48,340 nt of DNA from a virus. Every line of letters starts with the position of its first letter. Within the stretch, counting starts at the first letter, position 1. Below, piece after piece: positions 7,073-14,788 of the stretch. Under the pieces are notes generated by a model. That model ran no database searches, was not told the DNA's origin, and was given only the letters and a program-made list of their open reading frames with translations. A program made the translations under genes and the position numbers. The stretch lies in the IMG/VR virus record IMGVR_UViG_3300046809_000291, positions 1 to 48,340 of that record, one strand, 5' to 3'.

Positions 7073-7917
7073 GCGTCCTTGAGACAACCCGTCCTGAGCT
7101 GATCAGTTTCGCTGAGCTACTCCAACGCTCGCGTTCCACCCGACGCAGGGCTGTGCCGATACTGGATCAACTTGCTGAGTCTGTACGTCCAGGTGCAGCC
7201 GTAGTGAAGAACCTACGGGAAGACCAGCCTGGTGCTATCGACTTGATGACGGCCGAACTTAACCGCGAGTTCATTCTGCTAGGCCAACTCGTTGCCGCAG
7301 CCGCGAGCGTACAGGGCGGGCTGGTCATGGAGGCGTCGCGAGGCGAACATGCGAGGGTCAACGCGATCATCGCTGCGGCTCGGATCGAAACCTGGGCCAA
7401 AGAGCGCCTGATCCAAGCGTTTGAACACGCTTACCAGCGGATGGCCCAGCTGACCGTAAAAACGCTTACCCGATCTGGCATACCAACTTCGATGCGCGAC
7501 AACGTCGAGAAAGCAATCATTGAAGCGGGCGGAAAGCGCATCGGCCTTCTTGACATCGCTGGCGAAGCGAAGGAAAGCCTGTTCTCGACTATCGAGCACG
7601 GTCGTGAACTAGGTCTGAATCCGCTCGACACAGCGAAGATGATTCAAGAATTTGTTCCGCGTGGCAGGTTCACCAACGCCGGTAGTAGCTACCGCTCGCG
7701 GCTGATCTCACGCACTGAGGTTCTCCACGCTCAACGGATGGCGACCTTGGAATGCTACAGAGCTTCACCTAGTGTCGAACGAGTTGTGATGTTCGATGGC
7801 GAGAGCGATGAGGAATGCTCTGCCCGGAACGGCGCTGTCGTCAGCTTTGACGAAGCGGAAGCAGAGATGGGTTCTGCCCATCCCAACTGTGTACTGTGCT
7901 TCGCACCGTACGCCTGA
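7069..7917 (+). CDS. Mu gpF-like minor head protein
   Basis: 282 residues. The C-terminal part has the diagnostic MuF core: R-S-R-L-I-S-R-T-E-V, then a strand-turn with F-D-G-E-S-D-E-E-C-S-A-R-N-G, and the Cys/His end A-H-P-N-C-V-L-C-F-A-P-Y. The N-terminal 180 residues are helical. MuF proteins bind the portal and are packaged in small numbers; in some phages they carry toxin domains, but no extra domain is visible here. Start overlaps portal stop (ATGA). Confidence 0.9.
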   Translation: MSVLETTRPELISFAELLQRSRSTRRRAVPILDQLAESVRPGAAVVKNLREDQPGAIDLMTAELNREFILLGQLVAAAASVQGGLVMEASRGEHARVNAIIAAARIETWAKERLIQAFEHAYQRMAQLTVKTLTRSGIPTSMRDNVEKAIIEAGGKRIGLLDIAGEAKESLFSTIEHGRELGLNPLDTAKMIQEFVPRGRFTNAGSSYRSRLISRTEVLHAQRMATLECYRASPSVERVVMFDGESDEECSARNGAVVSFDEAEAEMGSAHPNCVLCFAPYA

Positions 7918-7926
7918 GGAGGAAAG

Positions 7927-8319
7927 ATGTTTAAGACGCTGTTGAAGTTGGGTTTCGCTCTCGGTCTCGCCGTCATGATGGCGGAAGTCGAACGTCTACC
8001 CACCAAGTACAACGCCAAAGGTGCCGAACCAGTCGTCATCGAAGGTCTGCTGGCCGCCGACACCCAGCTGATTCCGAACAAAAACGGGAACGTGATCCTG
8101 CGGATTATCGCGCCAGCAGAAGAAATCGAAGTTACAGCGGTGACGCCAAACGAAGTAGGCGGCAACCCAATTGCTGATCTCACGAACAAAATCGCCTCCG
8201 GCAAAGTCGAGATCATGGGGCCATTCGATCCCAGCGTCTACAACGACGCCAAAGGCAATCTCAACATCAAAGTTAACAAAGCCGGAGTGAAAATCGAAAT
8301 TATCGAAGTCGCTTACTAG
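7927..8319 (+). CDS. Putative abundant virion protein, unknown (130 aa)
   Basis: 130 residues with a strong GAGGAGG ribosome binding site. A hydrophobic helix occupies residues 4-22, followed by a beta-rich domain of about 105 residues. An internal start at Met19 (M-A-E-V-E-R) would remove the hydrophobic helix. No family recognised. The stop codon touches a GGGG-ATAA-CCCC hairpin, a feature shared here with the decoration, capsid and tail tube genes, so a high-copy virion role is an inference from arrangement. It could also be a membrane-anchored protein if the helix is kept. Confidence 0.6.
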   Translation: MFKTLLKLGFALGLAVMMAEVERLPTKYNAKGAEPVVIEGLLAADTQLIPNKNGNVILRIIAPAEEIEVTAVTPNEVGGNPIADLTNKIASGKVEIMGPFDPSVYNDAKGNLNIKVNKAGVKIEIIEVAY

Positions 8320-8330
8320 GGGATAACCCC
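8319..8330 (+). other. Hairpin at stop codon
   Basis: GGGG (8319-8322), loop ATAA, CCCC (8327-8330). The first G is the last base of the TAG stop. Short and without U-tract; listed because the same position relative to the stop is used in three other structural genes. Confidence 0.4.
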
Positions 8331-8349
8331 AGCCAGCCAGGAGGAGAAG

Positions 8350-10086
8350 ATGACGGTAATCACACCAGACCTACTACGCGAGGCGCGAGCGCATGCGTTC
8401 CGCGAGGACGGCGCGTTGCCCAACAGCGGGCAGCGTCGTGAAATCGTCATCATCGAGGCTGGCTGGGGTAGCTCCGGCTACTACAGCGAGGGCGTGCTAG
8501 GGCGCGACATCCCCCGCATCTACCCGCCAGGCACACATATGTACCTGGATCACCCGACCGTCACCGAGGAATACGAACGGCCGGAGCGAAGCGTCAAAGA
8601 TCTCGTGGCGGTAACGCTTGAGACTCCGCGCATGGCCGGAATCGCGGCTGTGACGGTCTGCGAAATCTTTGAGCATTGGGTTCCGGTGATCGACGCGCTC
8701 GCTGAGCACATCGGGGTTTCGATCCGCGCCCTTGGTGTTGCCGAGGAGGGCGACGCCGGAGGCAAACACGGCGAAATCGTCAAAAGCCTCACCGAGGGTC
8801 GCTCCATCGACTTTGTCACGATGGCAGGAGCTGGCGGACAGGTAGGCCAGCTAGTCGAGTCGGCGCGTGAGAGGATCAGACCACTCATCGAGTCGGCCCG
8901 TCGTCACAGCCCGCCGGTGCCAGTGAAAGAGGCTCTATACAGCGAGCTTCGCGATGCACTTGAAACGGCTGGCGAAAAACGCTTCGCTATGGAAGACAGT
9001 TGCTACTGTTACCTGGAAGATGTTGAGATGGATGAAGGATGGGCCATCTACAGCGTCCGCCAGCCCGACCCGGACACCGGCAAGAGCGTCCGCATTTACC
9101 TCAAGGTGAAGTTCGTTCGTAACGAGGATGGCGACGTCGCTCTGAGCGATGACACCGAAGAAGTCGAGCGCGAGACCAGCTGGGTCGGGGAGGAAGAAGA
9201 CAAAGCGGAGGACTTGGCTTCGGAGGCGCTGCGGCTGTGCGAGAGCATTAGCAACTCTGACGATGAGGCGCGCGATGAGCTACGCGAGGCCGAGCATTTC
9301 TACGACAAATTTCTTGAGCGCGAAATCTCAACAGATGAGCGCATCGCCATGGCTGAGAAAGGCCAGGCCATCCCGATCACAAACAGCGAGGGTGCAATCA
9401 TCGGTGGAAGGTTCCCGATGGCCAACGCTGGGGATGTCAAAGCTGCCGCGATGTCGATTGGTCGTTGTGTAGGCCAGGCTCGCATCGAGGCTTTCATCAA
9501 CAAAGTGGCATCGACGCTCTCATGCCCGGTGCCTTTCAAAGAACGTGGCCTTCCTGGCCTACCAGAACCAAAAGGAGACAAAATGACGGAGGAGGAGCGC
9601 AGAAGGCTTCAGGAGGCCGAGGATCGGGTCCGGGAGCTTGAGCGCAAAGAAGCCGATCTCATTTCCGAGAACGGCACCCTCAAAACGAGGGCTGAGCGTG
9701 CGGAGGAAGCAAATGTCCGCAACGAGGCGTCCTTGATTGCCGCTGAGGCAGTCGGAGACACCGAGGGGCTCAGTGCAAAAGGACAGGCTCGCGCTGTCCG
9801 GGAGGCGCTCGCGGGCGACCTGCCGACCGACAGCCAGGGTCGTCTCGACCGTGACGCGCTCGCTGAGCGTGCACGCAACAAAGCTCGCGATGAGCTGGAG
9901 TACCTGGGGGCGTCTTCCGAGCGAGGACGGGTACGGGGCATCGGTGAGTCGCGGCGTAGCGACAGCCAGCTTCCCGCTGGCGGCGACAAAGGCAATGGCG
10001 AGGGTTCCGAGGACGAGCTGGTTGAGGCGTTCAAGGAGATCGGCATGCCCGAGGGCGTGGCGAAGCTCGCCGCGAAGGGTCGCTAA
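8350..10086 (+). CDS. Capsid maturation protease fused to scaffold
   Basis: 578 residues. The N-terminal domain has the assemblin-like signature of phage prohead proteases: His68 in M-Y-L-D-H-P-T and Ser124 in G-V-S-I-R-A-L-G. After residue about 195 comes an inserted alpha/beta segment with D-S-C-Y-C-Y-L-E-D-V, then a DUF6582-like segment (about 325-390, R-I-A-M-A-E-K-G-Q-A-I-P ... G-G-R-F-P-M-A-N-A-G-D-V). From about residue 410 the chain is a charged coiled coil ending in a Gly/Glu-rich tail, the expected scaffold core. The protein assembles inside the procapsid and cleaves itself and other head proteins. An internal Met at about 415 preceded by AAAGGAGACAAA could start a scaffold-only product (ATG 9583). 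Confidence 0.85.
   Translation: MTVITPDLLREARAHAFREDGALPNSGQRREIVIIEAGWGSSGYYSEGVLGRDIPRIYPPGTHMYLDHPTVTEEYERPERSVKDLVAVTLETPRMAGIAAVTVCEIFEHWVPVIDALAEHIGVSIRALGVAEEGDAGGKHGEIVKSLTEGRSIDFVTMAGAGGQVGQLVESARERIRPLIESARRHSPPVPVKEALYSELRDALETAGEKRFAMEDSCYCYLEDVEMDEGWAIYSVRQPDPDTGKSVRIYLKVKFVRNEDGDVALSDDTEEVERETSWVGEEEDKAEDLASEALRLCESISNSDDEARDELREAEHFYDKFLEREISTDERIAMAEKGQAIPITNSEGAIIGGRFPMANAGDVKAAAMSIGRCVGQARIEAFINKVASTLSCPVPFKERGLPGLPEPKGDKMTEEERRRLQEAEDRVRELERKEADLISENGTLKTRAERAEEANVRNEASLIAAEAVGDTEGLSAKGQARAVREALAGDLPTDSQGRLDRDALAERARNKARDELEYLGASSERGRVRGIGESRRSDSQLPAGGDKGNGEGSEDELVEAFKEIGMPEGVAKLAAKGR
9583..10086 (+). other. Possible internal start giving free scaffold
   Basis: Within the protease-scaffold gene, ATG 9583 is in frame and preceded by an AAAGGAG ribosome binding site at normal spacing. 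Initiation here would yield about 167 residues that match exactly the coiled-coil scaffold part, as in phage lambda Nu3 within C. The signal is visible; its use is inferred. Confidence 0.5.
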
Positions 10087-10091
10087 CCAAC

Positions 10092-10460
10092 ATGCTCAAC
10101 GAAGCGCGTGAGCGCGCCTGGCAGCTGAGCGTTCCGGTACCTGCTGGCACGAAAGCAGGAATGCCGGTTGCGCTTGGTTCAGGCAAAAACAAGATGTGCG
10201 GTGTCGCCCTGACGGATCGTGGGGCGGAACCGGACAAGCCAAACAACGCAACGGTCAAGTTCGTTGGCTCCTTCTTCCTCGCTGTAAAAGGCGTCGAAAA
10301 AGAAGCCAAAGAAAAGGCCATCGAATTCGGTGATGAAATATTCATCGACGCCGAAGGCAAACTGACCGCAGATGCCGGCGGCACGCTCTGGGGCTATGCC
10401 CTGGAACCTGTCGTCAAAGGCAAACTGGAAACCATCGAGGTAAAGGTGGCGACCGTTTAG
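10092..10460 (+). CDS. DUF2190-type capsid decoration protein
   Basis: 122 residues of beta-rich sequence with the family pattern: V-P-A-G-T-K-A-G-M-P-V near the start, G-V-A-L-T-D, the strand V-K-F-V-G-S-F-F-L-A-V-K-G, then G-D-E-I-F-I-D-A-E-G-K-L-T and W-G-Y-A-L-E-P-V. DUF2190 proteins sit on the capsid surface as cement or decoration and are usually encoded just before the major capsid gene, as here. The stop codon lies in the loop of a 6-bp hairpin. Confidence 0.85.
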   Translation: MLNEARERAWQLSVPVPAGTKAGMPVALGSGKNKMCGVALTDRGAEPDKPNNATVKFVGSFFLAVKGVEKEAKEKAIEFGDEIFIDAEGKLTADAGGTLWGYALEPVVKGKLETIEVKVATV

Positions 10461-10465
10461 GTCGC
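10449..10465 (+). other. Hairpin enclosing decoration gene stop codon
   Basis: GCGACC (10449-10454) pairs with GGTCGC (10460-10465) around a five-base loop; the TAG stop is 10458-10460. No U-tract. It lies 27 bases before the capsid gene start, so it could also mark or protect the capsid mRNA 5' end. Confidence 0.55.
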
Positions 10466-10491
10466 TCGAACCCAGAGGAGAACGACAACCT

Positions 10492-11661
10492 ATGGAAATG
10501 TTGGAGTTGATCGAGAAATTCCGCCAGGACGAGGCGGAGACTTCTCGACTCTTTGGGGGCGAGGGCGACCGCATGCGCGACATCGCTCAGTCCCCTGCTG
10601 CGCTGCTTGAGGCGGCGCGGTTTATCGAGAACATCAAGACAGGTAAACGCCCCTTCCACCAGCTCCAGGAGGCCATGACGCGGTCGGATTTCCCGATCCT
10701 GTTCGCGGACATCCTGGACCGACAGATGCTCGGCTCATACCGGGAGACGTTGCCAACCTGGCAGGCATACGCCAGGCGCAGCGTCGTGCCAGACCTGCGG
10801 AATGTGAAACGTTTCGCAATGGACGGCGCTGAGGGACGGCTCTCAACAGTTGACGAGCTGGAGGAGTACAAAAAGCGCAAACTCCAGGAGCGCAAGGATG
10901 AATTCTCCGTACGGAAGTTCGGAGGACGTCTGGACCTCTCCTGGGAGGCAATGATCAACGATGATTTCGACAATTTCCTGAAGACGCCGGAAAGGTTGGC
11001 CCGCGCGGCTCGACGTACTGAGTCGCACTTCGCCACCACTCTGTTCGTTGACGAAAAAGGACCGGATGCCGGTCTCTTCTCGGCTGGGAACGAAAACATC
11101 CTCAAAGACAAAGAAGGAAAACAGCCTCCGCTCAGCATCGAAGCGCTTCAGCTCGCGATGACGCTGCTCAGCAAAGCTGTCGATTTCGACGGGGAACCGA
11201 TCCTGGTCGATGTGGTGACGCTTGTGATCCCGCCCGCCCTTCGGGTGGTCGCGGAAAACATCGTCAATGCCACGGAGATCTGGGCCACGACCAGCGGCGG
11301 TTCTGAAAAAGAAAAGCTGCGGGTCGCTAACTGGATGAAGAACGGCATCAACATCCAGGTCGAGCCGTGGATCCCCCACATCGCCACCAAAGAAAACGGC
11401 GACAGCTCCTGGTTCCTGTTCGGGGCACCCTCCGATGGCCGTCCGGCTCTCGAGATGGGCTTCCTGCGCGGCAACGAGGAGCCAGCGCTGTTTGAACGGC
11501 TGCCTACGGCTCGCCGGATCGGTGGCGGTGGCGGAGACGCCCTGGAGGACTTCGAGGACGACTCCCGCGCCTGGAAGGTGCGGCACGTGCTCGGCGGAAC
11601 CCAGCTCACCGGAACGGGCGGCCAGAAGTCCACAGTCGCTTCCAACGGATCGGGCAAATAA
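10492..11661 (+). CDS. Major capsid protein
   Basis: 389 residues, HK97-like fold by pattern: helical N-arm (about 1-80), then the E-loop/spine region with P-T-W-Q-A-Y-A-R-R-S-V-V, V-R-K-F-G-G-R-L-D-L-S-W-E-A-M-I-N-D-D, and the A-domain segment L-V-I-P-P-A-L. Similar segments occur in Mu-like major head subunits of actinobacterial phages. It follows the decoration gene and has a GAGGAG ribosome binding site. The final 40 residues are Gly/Asp/Ser-rich. Two hairpins directly follow the stop. Confidence 0.9.
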   Translation: MEMLELIEKFRQDEAETSRLFGGEGDRMRDIAQSPAALLEAARFIENIKTGKRPFHQLQEAMTRSDFPILFADILDRQMLGSYRETLPTWQAYARRSVVPDLRNVKRFAMDGAEGRLSTVDELEEYKKRKLQERKDEFSVRKFGGRLDLSWEAMINDDFDNFLKTPERLARAARRTESHFATTLFVDEKGPDAGLFSAGNENILKDKEGKQPPLSIEALQLAMTLLSKAVDFDGEPILVDVVTLVIPPALRVVAENIVNATEIWATTSGGSEKEKLRVANWMKNGINIQVEPWIPHIATKENGDSSWFLFGAPSDGRPALEMGFLRGNEEPALFERLPTARRIGGGGGDALEDFEDDSRAWKVRHVLGGTQLTGTGGQKSTVASNGSGK

Positions 11662-11663
11662 AG

Positions 11664-11729
11664 CTGAGTCAATGACTCAGGACGCGGACAAAACGGCGAC
11701 TGGGCGGGAGGGCACCCGCCCGTCCAGTC
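11664..11729 (+). other. Two hairpins after the capsid gene
   Basis: First, CTGAGTC (11664-11670) and GACTCAG (11674-11680), only two bases past the stop. Second, an 11-bp stem with one G-U pair (11698-11708 with 11719-11729). There is no U-tract, so they may attenuate transcription or block 3' exonucleases. A 23-codon frame across them (11672-11743) is not considered a gene. Confidence 0.6.
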
Positions 11730-11751
11730 GCTACCGCGCTTAGGAGACGCT

Positions 11752-12135
11752 ATGCCGAACTACACCTATGACATTTCAAAAGGCGAAGACAAGGACAAGG
11801 TACGTCTGCTGATCAGCGATGTCGGCGGTGGCGACGGCAAATCATTCCTCTACAGCGATGAAGAGATCCTCGTCTTCCTGTCGCTTGCTTCAGAAGGCAA
11901 CATAAGACTTGCAGCAGCCCAAGCCGTGCGCTCGATTGCCGGCAACGAAGCCCAAGTTCTGAAGCGCATCACCTTCCTGGAACTTTCTACCGATGGACCG
12001 GCTGTAGCCAAGGCGCTGATCACCCTGGCCGAAAAATTCGAGGACGAAGCCGATGATGACTACGATGTCGAAATCGCGAGCATGAGCGCCGACTTCTGCG
12101 ATGGCGGCCCGCCGTTTGAAAACGTGGAAACATGA
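11752..12135 (+). CDS. Head-tail connector/adaptor
   Basis: 127 residues, helical. The N-terminus D-I-S-K-G-E-D-K-D-K-V-R-L-L-I-S-D and the core A-A-A-Q-A-V-R-S-I-A-G-N fit the small adaptor proteins that bind below the portal (HK97 gp6 / SPP1 gp15 type). It is the first gene after the capsid gene, the usual place, and overlaps the next gene by ATGA. Confidence 0.8.
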   Translation: MPNYTYDISKGEDKDKVRLLISDVGGGDGKSFLYSDEEILVFLSLASEGNIRLAAAQAVRSIAGNEAQVLKRITFLELSTDGPAVAKALITLAEKFEDEADDDYDVEIASMSADFCDGGPPFENVET

Positions 12136-12539
12136 CCCCACGCTCGGCTGTGCGTTCAGGATTGCCTGGGATCGGACAATCCATCTTCCCTGAGTCGGCT
12201 AAGCAGGCTGCCAGGAACATTGGGCTGAAAGACGGCGCAGCCCAGGTGTATCGGAATGAACCGGAAGACGATGGTGGCGGCGACTTCAATGACAAATGGA
12301 AACCGCATGGCAAACCCGTCGCCGGTCGAATCGACGCTGTCGGCCGCAAAGGCATGGAGCAGATCTTCGGGGAGAAGATTGATGAGACGACGGCGCATGT
12401 TGCAACCCTGGAACCTGGGGTGGACGTGACGACCGATGACCGCATAGAAATCGACGGCGTGATGTGGACCATCGAGGGCAAGGCGAAGTTCACGGATGCC
12501 GCCACGACAAGGCTAGCCGTGAAGGAGCTACTTGTATGA
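12132..12539 (+). CDS. Head closure/stopper protein
   Basis: 135 residues. The beta-barrel part contains A-G-R-I-D-A-V and D-R-I-E-I-D-G-V-M-W-T-I-E-G, typical of SPP1 gp16-like stoppers, which seal the head below the adaptor. ATGA overlaps on both sides place it in a translationally coupled connector operon. Confidence 0.75.
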   Translation: MTPRSAVRSGLPGIGQSIFPESAKQAARNIGLKDGAAQVYRNEPEDDGGGDFNDKWKPHGKPVAGRIDAVGRKGMEQIFGEKIDETTAHVATLEPGVDVTTDDRIEIDGVMWTIEGKAKFTDAATTRLAVKELLV

Positions 12540-12829
12540 TCCTCAAAGTTGAAGCTGTCATCGACATCGACAGCCGCCGTAGAGCCGTAATCGCCGGTGA
12601 GGTTGATATCACAGGGATTGAGCAGTTTAAGACCGCCGCTCATGCTCTAACCCATGAGGTGGCGACCCAAGCCCTTACTGCAGCCGCTGTAGCGGCCCAG
12701 GAGCTTCCCGTCGAGCGTGACGGTGCCGCGATAGCCGCGAGCGCCGGTGCAGAGCCTCTAGCGCCCTCGCAGCGCCGCCCGCGCCCAGAGGACAAAGACT
12801 CCATGCGGACGTTCGGAGAGGAAGACTAG
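12536..12829 (+). CDS. Unknown protein in connector operon (97 aa)
   Basis: 97 residues starting at ATG 12536 in an ATGA overlap; an upstream in-frame start inside the stopper gene is less likely. The first 30 residues form predicted strands (L-K-V-E-A-V-I-D-I-D), then Ala-rich helix and a disordered Pro/Arg/Glu tail. No family recognised. Position among connectors suggests a virion assembly role. Confidence 0.6.
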   Translation: MILKVEAVIDIDSRRRAVIAGEVDITGIEQFKTAAHALTHEVATQALTAAAVAAQELPVERDGAAIAASAGAEPLAPSQRRPRPEDKDSMRTFGEED

Positions 12830-13140
12830 TGCTGACCAGCCGCATCCCTGAGATCATCTTGTTTAGCGCAGCGCGTGCCAGCGCCGCTGTACGACAGGCT
12901 GAAATCAGCATCGAGCGCGGCAGCAAGGGTCGCTCGCGGGTGATGACCGGCAACATGCGAGGCGGTTGGCAGCACCAGATCATGGGACCGTACGAAGGGA
13001 TGGTGTTCAACCTTGTGGACTACACCATCTACAACGAGTTCGGAACGGTCAACATGTCAGCACAGCCGATGCTGCGGCCCAGCGTCGAGGACGAGCGCCC
13101 GCGCTTCGAGCGCGCCATGCGAGAGGCATATGTCGCATGA
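12829..13140 (+). CDS. Tail completion protein, HK97 gp10-like
   Basis: 103 residues. The C-terminal core V-D-Y-T-I-Y-N-E-F-G-T ... M-L-R-P-S-V-E matches the HK97 gp10 family (tail component linking tail terminator and head). GTG start shares one base with the previous stop (TAGTG); the end overlaps the tail terminator gene by ATGA. Confidence 0.8.
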   Translation: MLTSRIPEIILFSAARASAAVRQAEISIERGSKGRSRVMTGNMRGGWQHQIMGPYEGMVFNLVDYTIYNEFGTVNMSAQPMLRPSVEDERPRFERAMREAYVA

Positions 13141-13529
13141 ATCCCGTACGCGAGGCGCTATCTAAAATCTTGAAGGAAGACGGACAACTGAAAGCGCTAG
13201 CGACAGGTGTATACCATCGCAAGGCTCCAAGCGGGGCTGCGCTGCCATACGTGATCTTCCACAAGGCGTCAGGCAACCCGCTGCGGACCTTTGATGGCCC
13301 GTCGCTGGATAAGGATGTCTGGCTGGTTAAGGGTGTCGGAGGACGCGATGTCTCTGAGGACATCGACAAGCGATGCAAGGAAATCCTTAGCAGAGCTGAT
13401 CTCGACATCGAAGGAAAGGTTCATCAGGACCTCTATCCCATCTCAGATGTTGATTTCGATGAGGTCCTAAACGGTGAGCGTGTTAACCATGTCGGTGCTG
13501 AATACAAGCTCGACTCTGAAGATGAGTAA
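13137..13529 (+). CDS. Tail terminator protein
   Basis: 130 residues. It has the alpha/beta pattern of gpU/DUF3168-like terminators: N-terminal helix, L-P-Y-V-I-F-H-K-A-S-G, strand V-W-L-V-K-G-V-G, helix D-I-D-K-R-C-K-E-I-L, and an acidic end. Terminators cap the tail tube and join it to the head. ATG 13137 overlaps the previous stop. Confidence 0.7.
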   Translation: MNPVREALSKILKEDGQLKALATGVYHRKAPSGAALPYVIFHKASGNPLRTFDGPSLDKDVWLVKGVGGRDVSEDIDKRCKEILSRADLDIEGKVHQDLYPISDVDFDEVLNGERVNHVGAEYKLDSEDE

Positions 13530-13535
13530 AGGAGG

Positions 13536-13832
13536 ATGATGAAGACCTACAAGAACATTACCGATGTCGAGCAGCTAGACATTGAGCCCGGCCAAACAGG
13601 AGATCGCGAGATCTCTTCGGAGGAGGAGGGCCGCATGGTTGCTCGCGGCGCCATCGAAGTAGTCGGTGAGCCCGCTGAGGAGACAGCCACCGCTGAGCCG
13701 GAGAAAACAGCGGAGGAAATCGAAGCCGAGGAGAAGGCTGCCGAGGAGGCTGCCGCTGCTGAGGCAAAGAAAGCCGAGGAGGAGCGCGAGCGCAAAGAGC
13801 GTGAGGCTGCTTCGAGTCGGGGAAGGCGGTAG
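13536..13832 (+). CDS. Glu/Ala-rich coiled-coil protein (98 aa)
   Basis: 98 residues. A short folded N-terminus (I-T-D-V-E-Q-L-D-I-E-P-G, seen in small phage virion proteins) is followed from about residue 45 by a long uninterrupted Glu/Ala/Lys helix with a basic end. It stands between tail terminator and tail tube genes. The start could also be the adjacent ATG 13539, better spaced from AGGAGG. Function unknown. Confidence 0.6.
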   Translation: MMKTYKNITDVEQLDIEPGQTGDREISSEEEGRMVARGAIEVVGEPAEETATAEPEKTAEEIEAEEKAAEEAAAAEAKKAEEERERKEREAASSRGRR

Positions 13833-13838
13833 AGCCAG

Positions 13839-14309
13839 ATGCCAAAAGGGAAGTTCGTCCTTAAAAAGCCAGTCATCACGATTGACGGCACAAACCTGAC
13901 CAAGCGGATCAGCCAGCTCAACATTGATCTGCCCGACGACGAAGTGGATATGACCACTTTCGGTTCCGACTACAAAGCGACCGAGATGGGCATGCGCGAT
14001 GCCTCCATGGGTCTCAACGTGTTCCAGGACTTCGGTGCCGCCCAGGTGGACGCCGTGCTCTGGCCGTTGAAGAACGAATCCAAAAAGTTCATCACCAAGG
14101 CCCAGCCGTTTGAAGGGGAAGTGTCAGCCGAAAACCCGTGCTACGTCATGGGCGGCAAGCTGTTCAACTACAACCCCATCAGCGGCTCAGTGGGCGAGGC
14201 ATCCACGACAGAACCGACCATCAAAAACGTCACCAACGAAGGCGTCAAACGGTGCATTTCCAAAGCGGAAGTGGAAGCCGCAGAAGCCGCAATCAAAGCC
14301 GAATTCTAA
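13839..14309 (+). CDS. Major tail tube protein
   Basis: 156 residues, beta-rich. Segments I-D-G-T-N-L-T-K-R-I and D-E-V-D-M-T-T-F-G-S-D-Y match major tail proteins of actinobacterial siphophages, which polymerise into the tail tube around the tape measure. It lies between terminator and chaperone genes, the conserved place. The stop codon is inside a perfect 8-bp inverted repeat. Confidence 0.88.
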   Translation: MPKGKFVLKKPVITIDGTNLTKRISQLNIDLPDDEVDMTTFGSDYKATEMGMRDASMGLNVFQDFGAAQVDAVLWPLKNESKKFITKAQPFEGEVSAENPCYVMGGKLFNYNPISGSVGEASTTEPTIKNVTNEGVKRCISKAEVEAAEAAIKAEF

Positions 14310-14315
14310 TTCGGC
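14298..14315 (+). other. Hairpin enclosing tail tube gene stop codon
   Basis: GCCGAATT (14298-14305) and AATTCGGC (14308-14315) form a perfect inverted repeat; TAA is 14307-14309. There is no U-tract. It may protect the abundant tail tube mRNA or reduce read-through to the chaperone gene. Confidence 0.6.
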
Positions 14316-14335
14316 GCTAACAGCAACAAGGAGGA

Positions 14336-14788
14336 ATGATGGGTGCAGATGGAGCAGAGGGTCTCTCCCCCGGAGAGGCTATCAAGAAGACCCAAGAAGG
14401 AACGCTCCCCATCGGGACCGTCGAGGCCATTCTCAAGAAGGCGCCAAGCGACCTGGTTGAGAAGACCATCGACGTTCCCGAGTGGGAGTGCTCAGTCAAG
14501 ATTCGGACATTCACCGCTTCCCAGGCGGCGATGATCAAGCAGCGCGGTTTCGGCTTCGAGGGCGAATCCGTCAACGTTGCTTGGGCCGAAATGGAGATCA
14601 TGCAGTTCAAGCTCGGCGTATTGGAGCCGGACTTCACAGAGGACCAGGTCAGGGAACTCCACCTGTCCTCTGGGCGAGGCTTCGCCCGCGTGATCGACGC
14701 CCTGGACGAGTTGTCCAAAATAGACAAGGAGGCTTTGGCGAAAGCCAAGGAGGAGTTTCCAGGATCCAAGGAGCCAGAAAAGGTTTGA
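14336..14788 (+). CDS. Tail assembly chaperone (short form)
   Basis: 150 residues, mostly helical, with the core W-E-C-S-V-K-I-R-T-F-T-A-S-Q-A-A-M-I-K. It is the gpG-like chaperone encoded directly before the tape measure. It is followed by an overlapping frame encoding a conserved chaperone C-terminus, reached by a frameshift near codon 141. Preceded by AAGGAGG; ATG 14339 is an alternative start. The short and long forms coat the tape measure during tail assembly in characterised phages. Confidence 0.85.
   Translation: MMGADGAEGLSPGEAIKKTQEGTLPIGTVEAILKKAPSDLVEKTIDVPEWECSVKIRTFTASQAAMIKQRGFGFEGESVNVAWAEMEIMQFKLGVLEPDFTEDQVRELHLSSGRGFARVIDALDELSKIDKEALAKAKEEFPGSKEPEKV
14747..14759 (+). promoter_or_regulatory. 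Probable +1 programmed frameshift site
   Basis: AAGGAGG (14747-14753) sits two bases before the in-frame codon TTT (14756-14758), followed by C. A +1 slip of tRNA-Phe from TTT to TTC keeps pairing and enters the downstream chaperone frame at 14760. The layout copies the E. coli prfB site, where a Shine-Dalgarno-like block just upstream of the slip codon promotes +1 shifting. A -1 shift in this neighbourhood would meet TAG at 14797-14799. The exact slip point is inferred. Confidence 0.55.

Noticed and set aside
10843-11586. Minus-strand frame (247 codons) opposite the major capsid gene
   Set aside because: Shadow of the capsid frame without start signal or known domain.
11672-11743. 23-codon frame after the capsid gene
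   Set aside because: It coincides with two hairpins and lacks a ribosome binding site.
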